From Desertivirga arenae (GTDB taxonomy: Bacteria > Bacteroidota > Bacteroidia > Sphingobacteriales > Sphingobacteriaceae), in assembly GCF_017355785.1 (NCBI RefSeq), contig NZ_JAFEWE010000004.1, positions 186,001 through 250,000 on the forward strand: DNA of 64,000 bases, in the 5' to 3' direction. Below, piece by piece: positions 25,244-34,469 of the stretch. Made by a program: the position numbers and the translations under genes. Numbering within the stretch: position 1 is the stretch's first letter; every line of letters starts with the position of its first letter. The notes beneath the pieces are model-generated. The model was not told where the DNA came from, did no database searches, and saw only the letters and a program-made list of their open reading frames with translations.

Positions 25244-26659
25244 ATGAAGAGGATATTAATAGTTGATGATGAGATAAATATAGGACTGCTTCTGTCGAAA
25301 TTCTTGACCAGAAATGGTTTCGAAGTAGCGACAGCAACCCATGGTTATGCAGCCCTCGAATTATTGGCAAAGGAGAAGTTCCACCTTGTGCTTTGCGATT
25401 TTCGTCTTGAAGATACCGACGGGCGGGAAATGCTTAAGAAGATTAAGGCAGCTTATCCGGCAACCGGAGTGATCATCATTACAGGCTATTCTGATATTAA
25501 GCTCGCTGTCGAGCTTATTAAGATGGGCGCGTATGATTACATCACTAAGCCTTTGTATCCTGATGAGATTTTAAACACAATTAATAAGGCGCTTGAAACT
25601 CAGGAGGCTTTATCCAAGAAGTTCACTAATGAAAATGAACAGGCCCTAAATCCTAAAAAGGAAAAGGTGTCAAATTCAAGCGCTCTACCGGAAGACTTTG
25701 TCCTGGGTGAAGACCTGGCATCTAAAGAACTTCAAAAGCAAATTGAGGTTATTGCCCCAACTAATTACAGCGTGATCCTTACAGGAGAGAGTGGTACAGG
25801 TAAGGAATCAGTAGCCAAGGCTATCCATTTGAAAAGCAGCCGGAAGGAAAAGCCATTCATTGCGATGGACTGCGGCTCCTTAACGAAGGAGTTAGCGGGT
25901 AGTGAGTTTTTTGGACATGAAAAAGGATCCTTTACCGGAGCTCTTTATACAAAGATTGGTCACTTTGAGATGGCAAATGGTGGAACATTGTTTCTGGACG
26001 AGGTTGGTAACCTTTCTTACGATATACAGGCTGCATTGCTTAGAACGGTGCAGGAAAGAAAGGTAAAGAGGATTGGAAGTACAAAGGAGATCGATCTTGA
26101 TGTAAGGATCATTGTGGCAACTAATGAAAATCTTACTGATGCTATTCAGAAAGGTCGTTTCCGTGAAGATTTGTACCATCGTTTCAATGAATTTAGTATT
26201 CATCTTCCTGGCTTGCGCCAAAGAGGAAGAGATATAATGCTCTTTGCTGAGAATTTTCTCAAGGTAGCAAACAGGGAATTGAATCGGAATATAGAAGGGT
26301 TTTCAGAGGAAGTAAAGGAGTGTTTGCTTACCTATAACTGGCCTGGAAATATTCGTGAGCTGAAGAACGTGATAAGACGAGCTACATTACTTACTGAAAC
26401 GAATAAGATTCAGTTAAAAGCGCTTCCTCTAGAGCTATCAACCTTTGCTAGAGCTTCTGCAATAGAAAGTGCAGTAGAAACAATACAAAGCAAACCGGTT
26501 ACTAAAAAGGGGCTGAAAGATGCTGCACTGGAAGCTGAATATGAAACTATTCTGAAAGTTCTTAAAGAAGTAAATTTCAATAAGACTAAGGCTGCAAAGA
26601 TTCTAAACATAGACAGAAAGACCCTATATAATAAGATGAAAGCTATTAACCTGGAGTAA
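25244..26659 (+). CDS. Sigma-54-dependent response regulator (NtrC family)
   Basis: 471 residues. Receiver domain with phospho-acceptor Asp52 (L-V-L-C-D-F), a linker to about 148, an AAA+ domain with Walker A G-E-S-G-T-G-K-E and the sigma-54 contact loop G-S-F-T-G-A, Walker B-like G-G-T-L-F-L-D-E-V, then a Fis-type helix-turn-helix (N-K-T-K-A-A-K-I-L-N-I-D-R-K-T-L-Y, about 450-466). It activates transcription by RNA polymerase with RpoN. The stop shares one base with the ATG of the kinase gene, so the two are translationally coupled and probably form a cognate pair. Confidence 0.93.
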   Translation: MKRILIVDDEINIGLLLSKFLTRNGFEVATATHGYAALELLAKEKFHLVLCDFRLEDTDGREMLKKIKAAYPATGVIIITGYSDIKLAVELIKMGAYDYITKPLYPDEILNTINKALETQEALSKKFTNENEQALNPKKEKVSNSSALPEDFVLGEDLASKELQKQIEVIAPTNYSVILTGESGTGKESVAKAIHLKSSRKEKPFIAMDCGSLTKELAGSEFFGHEKGSFTGALYTKIGHFEMANGGTLFLDEVGNLSYDIQAALLRTVQERKVKRIGSTKEIDLDVRIIVATNENLTDAIQKGRFREDLYHRFNEFSIHLPGLRQRGRDIMLFAENFLKVANRELNRNIEGFSEEVKECLLTYNWPGNIRELKNVIRRATLLTETNKIQLKALPLELSTFARASAIESAVETIQSKPVTKKGLKDAALEAEYETILKVLKEVNFNKTKAAKILNIDRKTLYNKMKAINLE

Positions 26660-29430
26660 TGAAAGTAAGACCGGCATTATCCGAAGCATCTACATCAAAA
26701 CTAGGTATACCTTCTCTTGTATTTTGGATACTGATTCCAGTCTGTCTAGCAGCAGTTACTTTCGCTCTTGTCAATGTAGGCTCCTCATCCTATCTGGCCA
26801 GCACTAAGATTGCGGGTGTAAAGTTTGGGATGATATTCTTTTCTATCTGGTTGATTTCAGGTATAACAGTTGCTTTCATTACCGGCGGTCTTTCATTTAT
26901 CGACTTCTTTGTTAAGCGATCCTTGTCAACTACAGTTATCGGAGGGCTCTCCCTTGCCGTAGGGACATACGAAATTTTTTATTTTTTCCTGTCGCTTCAA
27001 AATTCTGCTCCCGAGGCAAGCACTTATTCCCGCTGGTTTATAAGTCGCTGTTTGCATTTGATTTTAATTCTGGGGGCTACCTTCTATTTCAGCTTCTCCC
27101 GACTCAAAGGTCTTCGAAATCCTGATAAACGTAAGTCGCGATTAATAGGCTTTCATATTGGTAATTTCCTCGGCTTAATCCTGGCAATAGTTTGCACCTA
27201 CTTACTGGAAGACAACTTCATCTGGGATTTTAAATTCCTTGGCCTTCAGCATCCTTTCGAACTGCTGATCATTGCGAGTTATCTTTTCTTGGGGTGCTTT
27301 ATTTTGCCCACTTTCCTTAAAAGGTTTCCTTCACTTTTTGCCAATCTTCTTGGGTTAAGCCTCATCCCAGCGGTACTATCAAGCCTTATTATGGCCTTGC
27401 ATGTACACCATTTTGATGTACTTTTCAATACGGCTTATTTTTTAAGGGTAGTGCAGTATTTGATGCCTCTCCTTGGTATTGGGCTTAACTATATCGAAAG
27501 TAGCAATAAGGAGAGGTTTACAGTTAAACAGTTAAGGGCTCAGATCAGAGAGAGGGTTCGTACGCAGCAAAAGCTGAAGCAACGGGAAGCTCTCCTTGCA
27601 AATGCTGAAAAGATTGCTCACTTGGGGAGCTGGAACTTCGATCCTCAAACCAGGGAGCTTAACTGGTCTGATGAAATGTATGCTATCTTTGGTGTGGAAC
27701 CTGGATCATATAAGCCAGAACCGGATAAATGGCAGCACTGGATTGCTGAAGATTATCGTGAGATGGTTCAGGAAAGAATGGGTTCTGCTGTAAGATCTCA
27801 GACATCTTACAGTATTGAGTTCCCAATAGTAAGACCTGACGGTCGACTGAGGTATATTTTGGGACAAGGATATTACTCTAAGGAAGACAAGAAACTAATA
27901 GGGGTAATGCTTGACCTTACCGAGGTAAAAGAAGCAGGTTACAAAATAGAGCAGAGTGAGGCCTTGTTAAAAGAGGCAGAAGCTCTTTCTCATAATGGTA
28001 GCTGGGAATGGTCTCAGGAAAAAAATGCCTTTTTCTGGTCAGACGAAATGTACAGGATCCATGGACTCGAACCTCAGAAGGATGAGCTGGATCTGAGAGT
28101 TTATTTAACCTTAATTCATCCGGGCGATGTAGAACGTTTTGTTACTACCCTTGCAGATACACAAAGTCACCTGAATGAGTTTTCTATCGACTACCGTATT
28201 GTTAGGCCAGATAATGAAGTCAGATACCTTTCTCTCAATGGAAAATTTAAGAAGGACTTCTCGGGTAACGTAAATAAGGTATTAGGGAATACACAAGACG
28301 TTACAGCGCTTAAAATAGCGGCTATAAAGCTCGAGCAAAGCGAAAGTATTTACAGAACTATCGTGAAAAATGTTCCTGATAGCGCTATTTTCTTCTTTGA
28401 TAAAGATTTGGCTTTGGTTCTTAGCGGAGGTCCTGCTTTGGAAGTGATCGATCCGGAGAACCTTATTCTCAATGCCCACAACTTTCATTATTTGTTTTTT
28501 AAGAACAAAGATTCGCAGCCCTTATTGTATTTCAATATGGCGCTGGATGGTCAGGAAAATAGCCTGGAGCACAGAATAAATAGTAAAATCTTTAAAATAA
28601 CATTTACACCCGTTTCTTTAACCGGCGGTGCCATCTTCGGAATTATGGTAGTGATGAATGATATTACCGATCTGAAGGTTGCCCAACAAAGCCTTGAGCT
28701 TAAGGTCAACGAGCTTAATCGTTCCAACAGGGATTTGGAACAGTTCGCTTATATAGCGTCTCATGACTTGCAGGAGCCTTTAAGAAAGATACGAGCCTTT
28801 GGCGAACGATTGAATATGAAATACAAGGCAGACTTGAAAGAAGACGGAGTAGATTATCTCAACAGGATGAACTCCGCTTCTGAAAGAATGCAACATTTAA
28901 TAGAGGATTTGTTAACTTTCTCGCGCATCAGTAGAACAGGGGAAGAACTTAAGCCAGTGAACATTCATGAAACAATAGCGCAAGTGTTGGTTGATCTTGA
29001 ATTTTCGATTGAGCAGCAACAAGCAGTAGTTAACTGCCAGTGTGCGCACGATATAAAAGTAGTACCATCATTGTTGAGGCTTTTGTTTCAGAATTTAATT
29101 TCAAATTCAATAAAGTTTGCACGCCGCGACTCTCCTTTAGTAATAGACATATGCTCTGAAATAGTAAATGGAAAAGATTACAAAGGTTTAGATAAGAAGA
29201 AAAATTATTGCAAGATCGAAGTGACAGATAACGGGATAGGTTTTGAGAATCAGTTTTCAGAAAAAATCTTCGTACTGTTTCACCGGCTTCACCCTCGTCA
29301 CGTGTATGAAGGAACAGGAATAGGGTTGGCCATTTGTAAGAAAATAGTAGAAAATCATAACGGAATAATAGAAGCAGAAGGAGTGGAAAACAGAGGAGCT
29401 ACTTTCAGAATCTTTTTCCCTACAGAGTAA
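26659..29430 (+). CDS. Multi-PAS membrane sensor histidine kinase
   Basis: 923 residues. The N-terminal ~280 residues hold about seven or eight membrane helices, then a coiled coil, two similar PAS domains each starting L-x-x-A-E-x-x-x-H-x-G-S-W (about 310 and 440), a third, diverged PAS domain (about 555-670), HisKA with phospho-acceptor His702 in A-S-H-D-L-Q-E-P-L-R-K, and a HATPase domain ending G-T-G-I-G-L-A-I-C. The H-D-L-Q-E-P-L box is typical of phytochrome-like and light/redox kinases that signal to small Rcp1-type regulators, one of which follows 6 bases downstream. The signal is unknown. Confidence 0.9.
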   Translation: MKVRPALSEASTSKLGIPSLVFWILIPVCLAAVTFALVNVGSSSYLASTKIAGVKFGMIFFSIWLISGITVAFITGGLSFIDFFVKRSLSTTVIGGLSLAVGTYEIFYFFLSLQNSAPEASTYSRWFISRCLHLILILGATFYFSFSRLKGLRNPDKRKSRLIGFHIGNFLGLILAIVCTYLLEDNFIWDFKFLGLQHPFELLIIASYLFLGCFILPTFLKRFPSLFANLLGLSLIPAVLSSLIMALHVHHFDVLFNTAYFLRVVQYLMPLLGIGLNYIESSNKERFTVKQLRAQIRERVRTQQKLKQREALLANAEKIAHLGSWNFDPQTRELNWSDEMYAIFGVEPGSYKPEPDKWQHWIAEDYREMVQERMGSAVRSQTSYSIEFPIVRPDGRLRYILGQGYYSKEDKKLIGVMLDLTEVKEAGYKIEQSEALLKEAEALSHNGSWEWSQEKNAFFWSDEMYRIHGLEPQKDELDLRVYLTLIHPGDVERFVTTLADTQSHLNEFSIDYRIVRPDNEVRYLSLNGKFKKDFSGNVNKVLGNTQDVTALKIAAIKLEQSESIYRTIVKNVPDSAIFFFDKDLALVLSGGPALEVIDPENLILNAHNFHYLFFKNKDSQPLLYFNMALDGQENSLEHRINSKIFKITFTPVSLTGGAIFGIMVVMNDITDLKVAQQSLELKVNELNRSNRDLEQFAYIASHDLQEPLRKIRAFGERLNMKYKADLKEDGVDYLNRMNSASERMQHLIEDLLTFSRISRTGEELKPVNIHETIAQVLVDLEFSIEQQQAVVNCQCAHDIKVVPSLLRLLFQNLISNSIKFARRDSPLVIDICSEIVNGKDYKGLDKKKNYCKIEVTDNGIGFENQFSEKIFVLFHRLHPRHVYEGTGIGLAICKKIVENHNGIIEAEGVENRGATFRIFFPTE

Positions 29431-29436
29431 TATCAG

Positions 29437-29847
29437 ATGAGTAAAGAAAAGGTTATTTTAATTGCAGAGGATGATGCAGACGACAGGCTTCTGATCAGGG
29501 AAGCTTTTGCAGAAAGTGGATCTGCAGCAATGTTAATCTTCTTCGAGAACGGAGAGGAGCTTTTAAATTATTTGAAGGACTTTTCGAAAGAAGAAGCGGC
29601 AATTCTGCCAGATCTGTTCATTTTAGATCTAAATATGCCTAAAACAAATGGTACGGAGGTGCTAAGTTATTTGAAGGCACAAAACATATTCCAAGACATA
29701 CCAGTGATCGTGTTAACCACTTCTAAGTTAAAGGAAGATGAAGAAACGGCCTTGAGCATGGGTGCTGCAGGATTTTTTAGTAAACCATCTTCATTTACAG
29801 AGCTGGTTGAGATCACCTATTCTATTTCAGAGCAGTGGGTTAAATAG
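29437..29847 (+). CDS. Single-domain response regulator (Rcp1-like)
   Basis: 136 residues, receiver domain only. Acidic pocket E11-D12-D13 with phospho-acceptor Asp64 in L-F-I-L-D-L-N-M-P, conserved Thr in V-L-T-T-S and Lys in F-S-K-P. No output domain, so it acts as a phosphorelay shuttle or by protein contact. It lies 6 bases after the PAS kinase and closes the operon, which suggests that the kinase has two receivers: this one and the sigma-54 activator. Confidence 0.92.
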   Translation: MSKEKVILIAEDDADDRLLIREAFAESGSAAMLIFFENGEELLNYLKDFSKEEAAILPDLFILDLNMPKTNGTEVLSYLKAQNIFQDIPVIVLTTSKLKEDEETALSMGAAGFFSKPSSFTELVEITYSISEQWVK

Positions 29848-29950
29848 TATTATTTTTATAACGCTGAGAGGTATCTGTCATTGAACAAAACGGGTATACG
29901 CGTGTTATAGCAAAAGTTCTCAAATTACACTCTTGCATAACTCGTTCTAG

Positions 29951-30994
29951 ATGCCCGTTTTTAACTATAAGCAACGCAACAATATTTTACTGATTACCCT
30001 TATAGTTTTAGGGTGTTTTATACTTTATACGCTCCGCTTTATTGCGGGCGCCGTATTAAGCACTGTTGTTACTTATACAGTTCTTAGACCTGTATATCTG
30101 TACCTTACCGATAAATTGAAATGGAATCGAATTATGGCTTGTGCCAGCATTATGCTAAGTTCCTTTCTGGTAATTGTATTACCTTTTATTGTACTAAGTC
30201 TTCTCGTAATAAATAAGATCTCCGAGTTTGAAAGAGATCAGATTAAGATAAGGATATTAGTTAACAGGATTGATGGTTTTGTAACTTCAAGATTTCACCA
30301 ACCGGACTTGGTTGATAATCTTGTGAAAAGGGCTTCTTCCTATATTGGTGAACTGTTTCCTACCATTGTTAGCAGTGCCTTCGACCTGCTGCTCGGTATA
30401 GTTATAATGTACTTCTTACTGTATTTTATGTTCACCAACCATGAAAAGTTTGAATCAGAAGCAATTAAATATTCACCTTTCAGAGAACAAAATGCCCTAC
30501 GCTTTGGTGAAGAGCTGAAGAATACAACTTACGCAAATGTATTAGGACAAGGACTAATTGCCGTAGTTCAGGGAGCACTTGTGAGTCTTGGATTTTTCAT
30601 CTTTGGGATAAAGGACCCTATCTTCTGGGGGGTAATATCCACCTTTCTGTCATTTATGCCAGTTCTGGGCTCACCCCTGGTTTTTGTGCCGGCAGCTCTC
30701 ATCGAAATAGCCAATGGCAATAGCAGCGGTGGAATTGGAATGTTAATTTGGGGCTTTGTCCTGGTAATTAACATTGACAATGTGATAAGGTTTCTGATTG
30801 CTAAAAGGGTAGGAGATATACACCCGATCATTACTGTGGTGGGGGTGATAATTGGTATCCCTGTATTTGGTATTATGGGTCTTGTTTTCGGTCCTTTATT
30901 GTTATCCTATTTTATTCTTACAGTGCGAATATATGAAACAAGTAAGCTGGCTACTGAGCGACTGGAAAAGCTGAAGGCAGCGGAAGAAGAATAA
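29951..30994 (+). CDS. AI-2E family membrane permease
   Basis: 347 residues with seven or eight membrane helices and an amphipathic central loop (about 75-130), the plan of the AI-2E/PerM superfamily. The G-x-x-x-F-G-I-x-x-P-x-x-W-G segment near residue 215 and P-x-x-G-x-P-L-V-x-x-P-A after it are family hallmarks. Members export autoinducer-2 (TqsA) or sodium/protons, and most are uncharacterised, so the cargo is not assigned. Stands alone between the kinase operon and the envelope trio. Confidence 0.85.
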   Translation: MPVFNYKQRNNILLITLIVLGCFILYTLRFIAGAVLSTVVTYTVLRPVYLYLTDKLKWNRIMACASIMLSSFLVIVLPFIVLSLLVINKISEFERDQIKIRILVNRIDGFVTSRFHQPDLVDNLVKRASSYIGELFPTIVSSAFDLLLGIVIMYFLLYFMFTNHEKFESEAIKYSPFREQNALRFGEELKNTTYANVLGQGLIAVVQGALVSLGFFIFGIKDPIFWGVISTFLSFMPVLGSPLVFVPAALIEIANGNSSGGIGMLIWGFVLVINIDNVIRFLIAKRVGDIHPIITVVGVIIGIPVFGIMGLVFGPLLLSYFILTVRIYETSKLATERLEKLKAAEEE

Positions 30995-31197
30995 AAATAA
31001 ATTATACTTTCAGGAAAAACTCCCCCTGAGCATAAACCTGCAAACAGAGGAAGAAAGTGTTCTGGAAGTTCTTCTTGGCCATTGAAGAACAAATTAAACT
31101 TTCAAGAAAAATATTCAAACCGTTTAATCAATTTTATTGTATTATAGCATATTGAATTGGTAATTAAGCGAGTAGAAAACAATTAAATTTTTACGCC

Positions 31198-31488
31198 ATG
31201 AACGATAATACAAAAGTATTGGTAGCCTTAATGGCTGGAGTTGCTGCAGGTGCTGCATTAGGGATTCTTTTTGCGCCTGATAAAGGATCTGAAACCCGCG
31301 ACAGGTTAAATGATGCCCTTAAAAATCTTGGTGACACCATCAAGGACAGAGCGGCAGAAGAGATTGAAAATTTAACTGCTTTCAAAGATAAAGTAGTTGA
31401 TGAAGTAAAGACAAGATTTAATTCAGCTTCAGAAGAAGGCTTTAGCACTGCTGAGCAACAACAAGCTCCGGTTGCGGAACAAATTTAA
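31198..31488 (+). CDS. YtxH-domain protein
   Basis: 96 residues. One glycine/alanine-rich membrane helix (about 8-26, G-V-A-A-G-A-A-L-G-I-L-F-A-P), the D-K-G-S-E-T-R-D motif, then a long amphipathic coiled region and a Q-rich tail. YtxH proteins are small membrane-associated stress proteins in many bacteria and are sometimes mislabelled gas vesicle proteins. It is followed by a holin-like gene and an uncharacterised gene, a trio common in Bacteroidota. Function unknown. Confidence 0.82.
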   Translation: MNDNTKVLVALMAGVAAGAALGILFAPDKGSETRDRLNDALKNLGDTIKDRAAEEIENLTAFKDKVVDEVKTRFNSASEEGFSTAEQQQAPVAEQI

Positions 31489-31493
31489 TCAAG

Positions 31494-31519
31494 GCTCCGG
31501 TGAGAGCCGGAGCTTATTT
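31494..31519 (+). terminator. Weak hairpin between the YtxH and holin-like genes
   Basis: GCTCCGG / CCGGAGC (31494-31500 and 31507-31513) with a 6-base loop, followed by TTATTT. The stem is only 7 bp and the T run is broken, so it may attenuate rather than end transcription. Confidence 0.4.
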
Positions 31520-31535
31520 AACCCCCTAATTGTTT

Positions 31536-31901
31536 ATGGCAGAAACCACAGAAGAAAAACAGGAACAAGCATCACCAGATATATTCGTTTTAATTAAGGA
31601 ATATATCGCAACACGTGTTGAACTTATTAGGCTAACAGCGATTGAAAGAGCAACAGTTGTAGCATCTAACCTGATTACAGATACCTTTGTATTTCTTACT
31701 GGTATACTTACGTTTCTTTTTGCCTCATTTGCATTAGCCCTATGGTTGGGAGAACTAACTGGCTCATATGCGGCAGGTTTTGGAATAATGACTTTAATAT
31801 ATCTGGCTTTAACGTTAATTGTGTTATTTACGAAAGATAAAATTGTAGATGGCTTTTTAAACGATTTCCTTGTTAAGCGGATCTTTAAACGTAAAAAATA
31901 A
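31536..31901 (+). CDS. Phage-holin-superfamily membrane protein
   Basis: 121 residues from ATG 31536; an in-frame TTG two codons earlier is unlikely. Acidic N-terminus, an amphipathic segment (E-Y-I-A-T-R-V-E-L-I-R-L-T-A), then two membrane helices (about 48-70 and 78-100) joined by a short loop and a basic tail ending K-R-K-K. This is the plan of DUF1469/Holin-X proteins, chromosomal membrane proteins not tied to a prophage. It overlaps the next gene by one base. Function unknown. Confidence 0.75.
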   Translation: MAETTEEKQEQASPDIFVLIKEYIATRVELIRLTAIERATVVASNLITDTFVFLTGILTFLFASFALALWLGELTGSYAAGFGIMTLIYLALTLIVLFTKDKIVDGFLNDFLVKRIFKRKK

Positions 31902-32347
31902 TGGAAAAGGCCTTTGTTAGTTTAGCGGAATTGCAGGCTGAAGTTCAGTATTTGAAGGTTCAGCAGTTCAAGCAGGAAGAGGTATTAAAGGAGAAGCTTA
32001 GCAGCCCGAAAGAAATATTCAAAGCAGTTACTTCTTTATTTAAGTCAGATACCGGAAAAAGACAATCTTTTACTTCCGAGTTGATGAATCAGGATCTTAT
32101 CACAAATATTACCAGAGTAATACTTCCTCTTTTACTTAATGGCGTGGTATTTAAAAAGTCTGGCTTCATTGTGAAAACACTAATGACCTTTATTTCTCAA
32201 AAAGCTGCCACACAGGTGAACTCCCATACGCTCTCAGGTTTGGTGGATAAGGTCACTGGTATCTTTAAGAAGAAGGATGCGCAGAAGCCTGGTAAAGTTG
32301 CGGTCGTAAGAGACTATGGAATTCCTCTGGATAGCGAGACTTATTAA
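31901..32347 (+). CDS. Hypothetical protein of the YtxH/holin-like trio
   Basis: 148 residues. Predicted coiled coil at 5-35, then a mixed region with two moderately hydrophobic stretches (about 68-85 and 88-105) and a basic C-terminal third. I do not recognise a domain. Its ATG overlaps the stop of the holin-like gene by one base, so it is translated with that gene and probably acts with it at the membrane. A terminator follows. Confidence 0.7.
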   Translation: MEKAFVSLAELQAEVQYLKVQQFKQEEVLKEKLSSPKEIFKAVTSLFKSDTGKRQSFTSELMNQDLITNITRVILPLLLNGVVFKKSGFIVKTLMTFISQKAATQVNSHTLSGLVDKVTGIFKKKDAQKPGKVAVVRDYGIPLDSETY

Positions 32348-32366
32348 TATAGGATCTTTGATACAT

Positions 32367-32414
32367 AGAAATAAAAAACCGGCTCTTTTTTGAAGTGCCG
32401 GTTTTTTTATTTCT
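32367..32414. terminator. Bidirectional terminator between the envelope trio and fcl
   Basis: Stem AGAAATAAAAAACCGGC / GCCGGTTTTTTTATTTCT with a 13-base loop; A run on one side and T run on the other give a terminator in both directions for the convergent genes. Confidence 0.88.
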
Positions 32415-32438
32415 AGAGCTTTTAGTTTTCCTAAAGAA

Positions 32439-33374
32439 TTACCTTTCTACAAAGGCAGTCAGGAAATCTTCGTAAGCCATTTGTATACCTTCTTTTAATT
32501 CAACTTTATGCTTCCATCCAAAAGAATGAAGCTTTGACACATCCATTAACTTTCTAGGTGTTCCGTCTGGCTTCGAGGTGTCAAATTCAAGTTCACCTTC
32601 AAAGCCAACCACTTCCTTAACTGTTAAAGCAAGTTCTTTAATGGTTACGTCTTCGCCGGTTCCAATGTTCACCAGACCCGCTTCGTTATAATGTTCCATT
32701 AAATAGAAGCAGGCGTCAGCTAAGTCGTCAGCAAATAGGAACTCGCGCATTGGGCTTCCAGTTCCCCAAATAATTACTTTGTCCCTTCCCTCTTCTTTAG
32801 CTTCGTGAAATTTGCGGATCAAAGCAGGTAAAACGTGAGAGTTTTCAGGATGGTAATTATCATTGTATCCGTAAAGATTAGTGGGCATAACAGACACATA
32901 GTTACAGCCATATTGATCCCTATAGGCATCACACATTTTTATTCCAGCAATCTTTGCAATTGCATAGGGTTCGTTAGTTTGTTCTAAAGTACCTGTTAAC
33001 AGAAAATCTTCCTTCAATGGCTGTGGCGCCATCTTTGGATAAATACAACTTGATCCAAGGAACATCAGCTTTTTTACATTGTTCAAATAAGAGTTATGAA
33101 TGATGTTGTTTTGGATCATTAAGTTATCATACAAAAATTCTCCTCTGTAAGTGTTGTTGGCAATAATGCCTCCAACTTTTGCTGCTGCCAGAAATACATA
33201 GTCGGGTTTTTCAGTCGCAAAGAAATCTGCAACGGCTTGTTGACTTCTTAAGTCGAGCTCTTTTGAGCCTCTGGTAATAATATTTGTAAAGCCTTCTCTT
33301 TCAAGTTTTCTTACAATTGCAGAGCCAACCATACCGCGATGACCTGCTACATAAATTTTTGCGTTTTTTTCCAC
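32439..33374 (-). CDS. fcl: GDP-L-fucose synthase
   Basis: 311 residues, extended SDR. Converts GDP-4-keto-6-deoxy-mannose to GDP-L-fucose for surface polysaccharide. N-terminal NADP site G-H-R-G-M-V-G-S (12-19), S-S-C-I-Y-P (catalytic Ser), Y-A-I-A-K (catalytic Tyr/Lys), and the G-T-G-S-P-M-R-E-F substrate segment are all present. The usual partner gmd is not beside it, so GDP-mannose dehydratase must be encoded elsewhere. It shares a 54-base divergent region with trmB. Confidence 0.94.
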   Translation of the reverse strand: MEKNAKIYVAGHRGMVGSAIVRKLEREGFTNIITRGSKELDLRSQQAVADFFATEKPDYVFLAAAKVGGIIANNTYRGEFLYDNLMIQNNIIHNSYLNNVKKLMFLGSSCIYPKMAPQPLKEDFLLTGTLEQTNEPYAIAKIAGIKMCDAYRDQYGCNYVSVMPTNLYGYNDNYHPENSHVLPALIRKFHEAKEEGRDKVIIWGTGSPMREFLFADDLADACFYLMEHYNEAGLVNIGTGEDVTIKELALTVKEVVGFEGELEFDTSKPDGTPRKLMDVSKLHSFGWKHKVELKEGIQMAYEDFLTAFVER

Positions 33375-33392
33375 TTGATGTATTTAATGCCC

Positions 33393-33400
33393 CAAAATTA
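33393..33400 (-). promoter_or_regulatory. Putative -7 element of fcl
   Basis: Minus strand TAATTTTG matches TAnnTTTG, 19 bases before the fcl ATG. It lies back to back with the trmB element, 6 bases away, so the two promoters overlap. Confidence 0.4.
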
Positions 33401-33406
33401 AAGTTT

Positions 33407-33414
33407 TATTTTTG
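33407..33414 (+). promoter_or_regulatory. Putative -7 element of trmB
   Basis: TATTTTTG matches TAnnTTTG, 14 bases before the trmB ATG, which would give a very short leader. No -33 TTTG at the normal distance. Confidence 0.4.
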
Positions 33415-33428
33415 CGCCTTATTAAATC

Positions 33429-34079
33429 ATGGGTAAAGATAAATTAAGGCGTTTCGCTGAAGTAGACACGTTTCCTAATGTGTTACAATTAGACGAAGGT
33501 AAAAGTTTTAAAGGATATTGGAAAGTTAATCATTTTCATAACAATAATCCTTTAATTTTAGAATTAGCGTGTGGAAAAGGAGAATATACTGTAAATCTCG
33601 CAAAACTGTTTCCCGATAAGAATTTCATTGGTGTCGACTATAAAGGCAACAGGATTTGGCGAGGAGCAAAGACCGCACTCGAAGAAAATATTAACAATGT
33701 GGCCTTTCTTCGAATCCAGATAGAGAATATCCTGGATTATTTTGAGCCTGGTGAGGTTTCTGAAATATGGATCACCTTCCCTGATCCTCAGCCACAACTT
33801 AGTCGTGAGAAGAAAAGGCTGACTTATCCTGCATTCCTTGAAAAGTACAAAACAATCCTTGAGCCCGGCGGAATTATGCATTTGAAGACCGACAACGACG
33901 GATTGCATGAATACACTCGCGAGAAGATTGAGCAATTGGGATTAAAACTGCATGCGCGAACGGAAGACCTGTATAAATCAGAGCTGGTAGACGAGGTGTT
34001 GTCAATAAAAACTTATTACGAGAAGAAGTATCTCGCTGACGATAAAAACATCAACTATTTGAAGTTCACATTTGAGTAA
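33429..34079 (+). CDS. trmB: tRNA (guanine-N7-)-methyltransferase
   Basis: 216 residues. Makes m7G46 in the variable loop of tRNA. SAM motif L-E-L-A-C-G-K-G-E-Y (about 44-53), F-I-G-V-D-Y-K-G as the acidic strand end, and the TrmB signature F-P-D-P-Q-P (about 117-122) followed by R-L-T-Y-P. The stop overlaps the next ATG by one base (TAATG), so it heads a run trmB, alkyltransferase-like, then tag. Confidence 0.94.
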   Translation: MGKDKLRRFAEVDTFPNVLQLDEGKSFKGYWKVNHFHNNNPLILELACGKGEYTVNLAKLFPDKNFIGVDYKGNRIWRGAKTALEENINNVAFLRIQIENILDYFEPGEVSEIWITFPDPQPQLSREKKRLTYPAFLEKYKTILEPGGIMHLKTDNDGLHEYTREKIEQLGLKLHARTEDLYKSELVDEVLSIKTYYEKKYLADDKNINYLKFTFE

Positions 34080-34414
34080 TGAATAAAGAAACCTTCTTCG
34101 ACAAAGTATATGAGGTGGTCAGACAAATTCCTGTAGGAAGAGTAAGCTCCTATGGGGCGATAGCTGAATATTTAGGAACGAAGGGTTCTTCACGAATGGT
34201 TGGTTATGCAATGAATGCTTGCGGAAATACTTTTCCGCCTGTTCCGGCTCATCGCGTGGTAAACAGGAATGGTATGTTAACCGGCAAGCATCATTTTCCG
34301 GTTCCTGAACTAATGGAACAGTTGCTCGAAAGTGAGGGCGTTTCAGTATTTAACGATAAGGTTGTAAACTTCAGGGAAGTTTTCTGGGATCCAACATTGG
34401 AACTGAAAATTTAA
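34079..34414 (+). CDS. Alkyltransferase-like protein (MGMT fold, no active-site Cys)
   Basis: 111 residues, only the DNA-binding/alkyl-pocket half of MGMT. The helix-turn-helix and arginine finger region is present (S-S-R-M-V-G-Y-A-M, about 37-45). The catalytic P-C-H-R-V motif reads P56-A57-H58-R59-V60, so the acceptor cysteine is alanine. Alkyltransferase-like proteins bind O6-alkylguanine, flip the base and flag it for nucleotide excision repair without removing the alkyl group; most known ones have Trp or Ala there. Coupled to trmB by a one-base overlap and followed by tag. Confidence 0.88.
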   Translation: MNKETFFDKVYEVVRQIPVGRVSSYGAIAEYLGTKGSSRMVGYAMNACGNTFPPVPAHRVVNRNGMLTGKHHFPVPELMEQLLESEGVSVFNDKVVNFREVFWDPTLELKI

Positions 34415-34469
34415 GCTTTGCTTTGATTGCTAAAAATATTAGTTTTATCGCTCAGGATTCAAGAATGAT

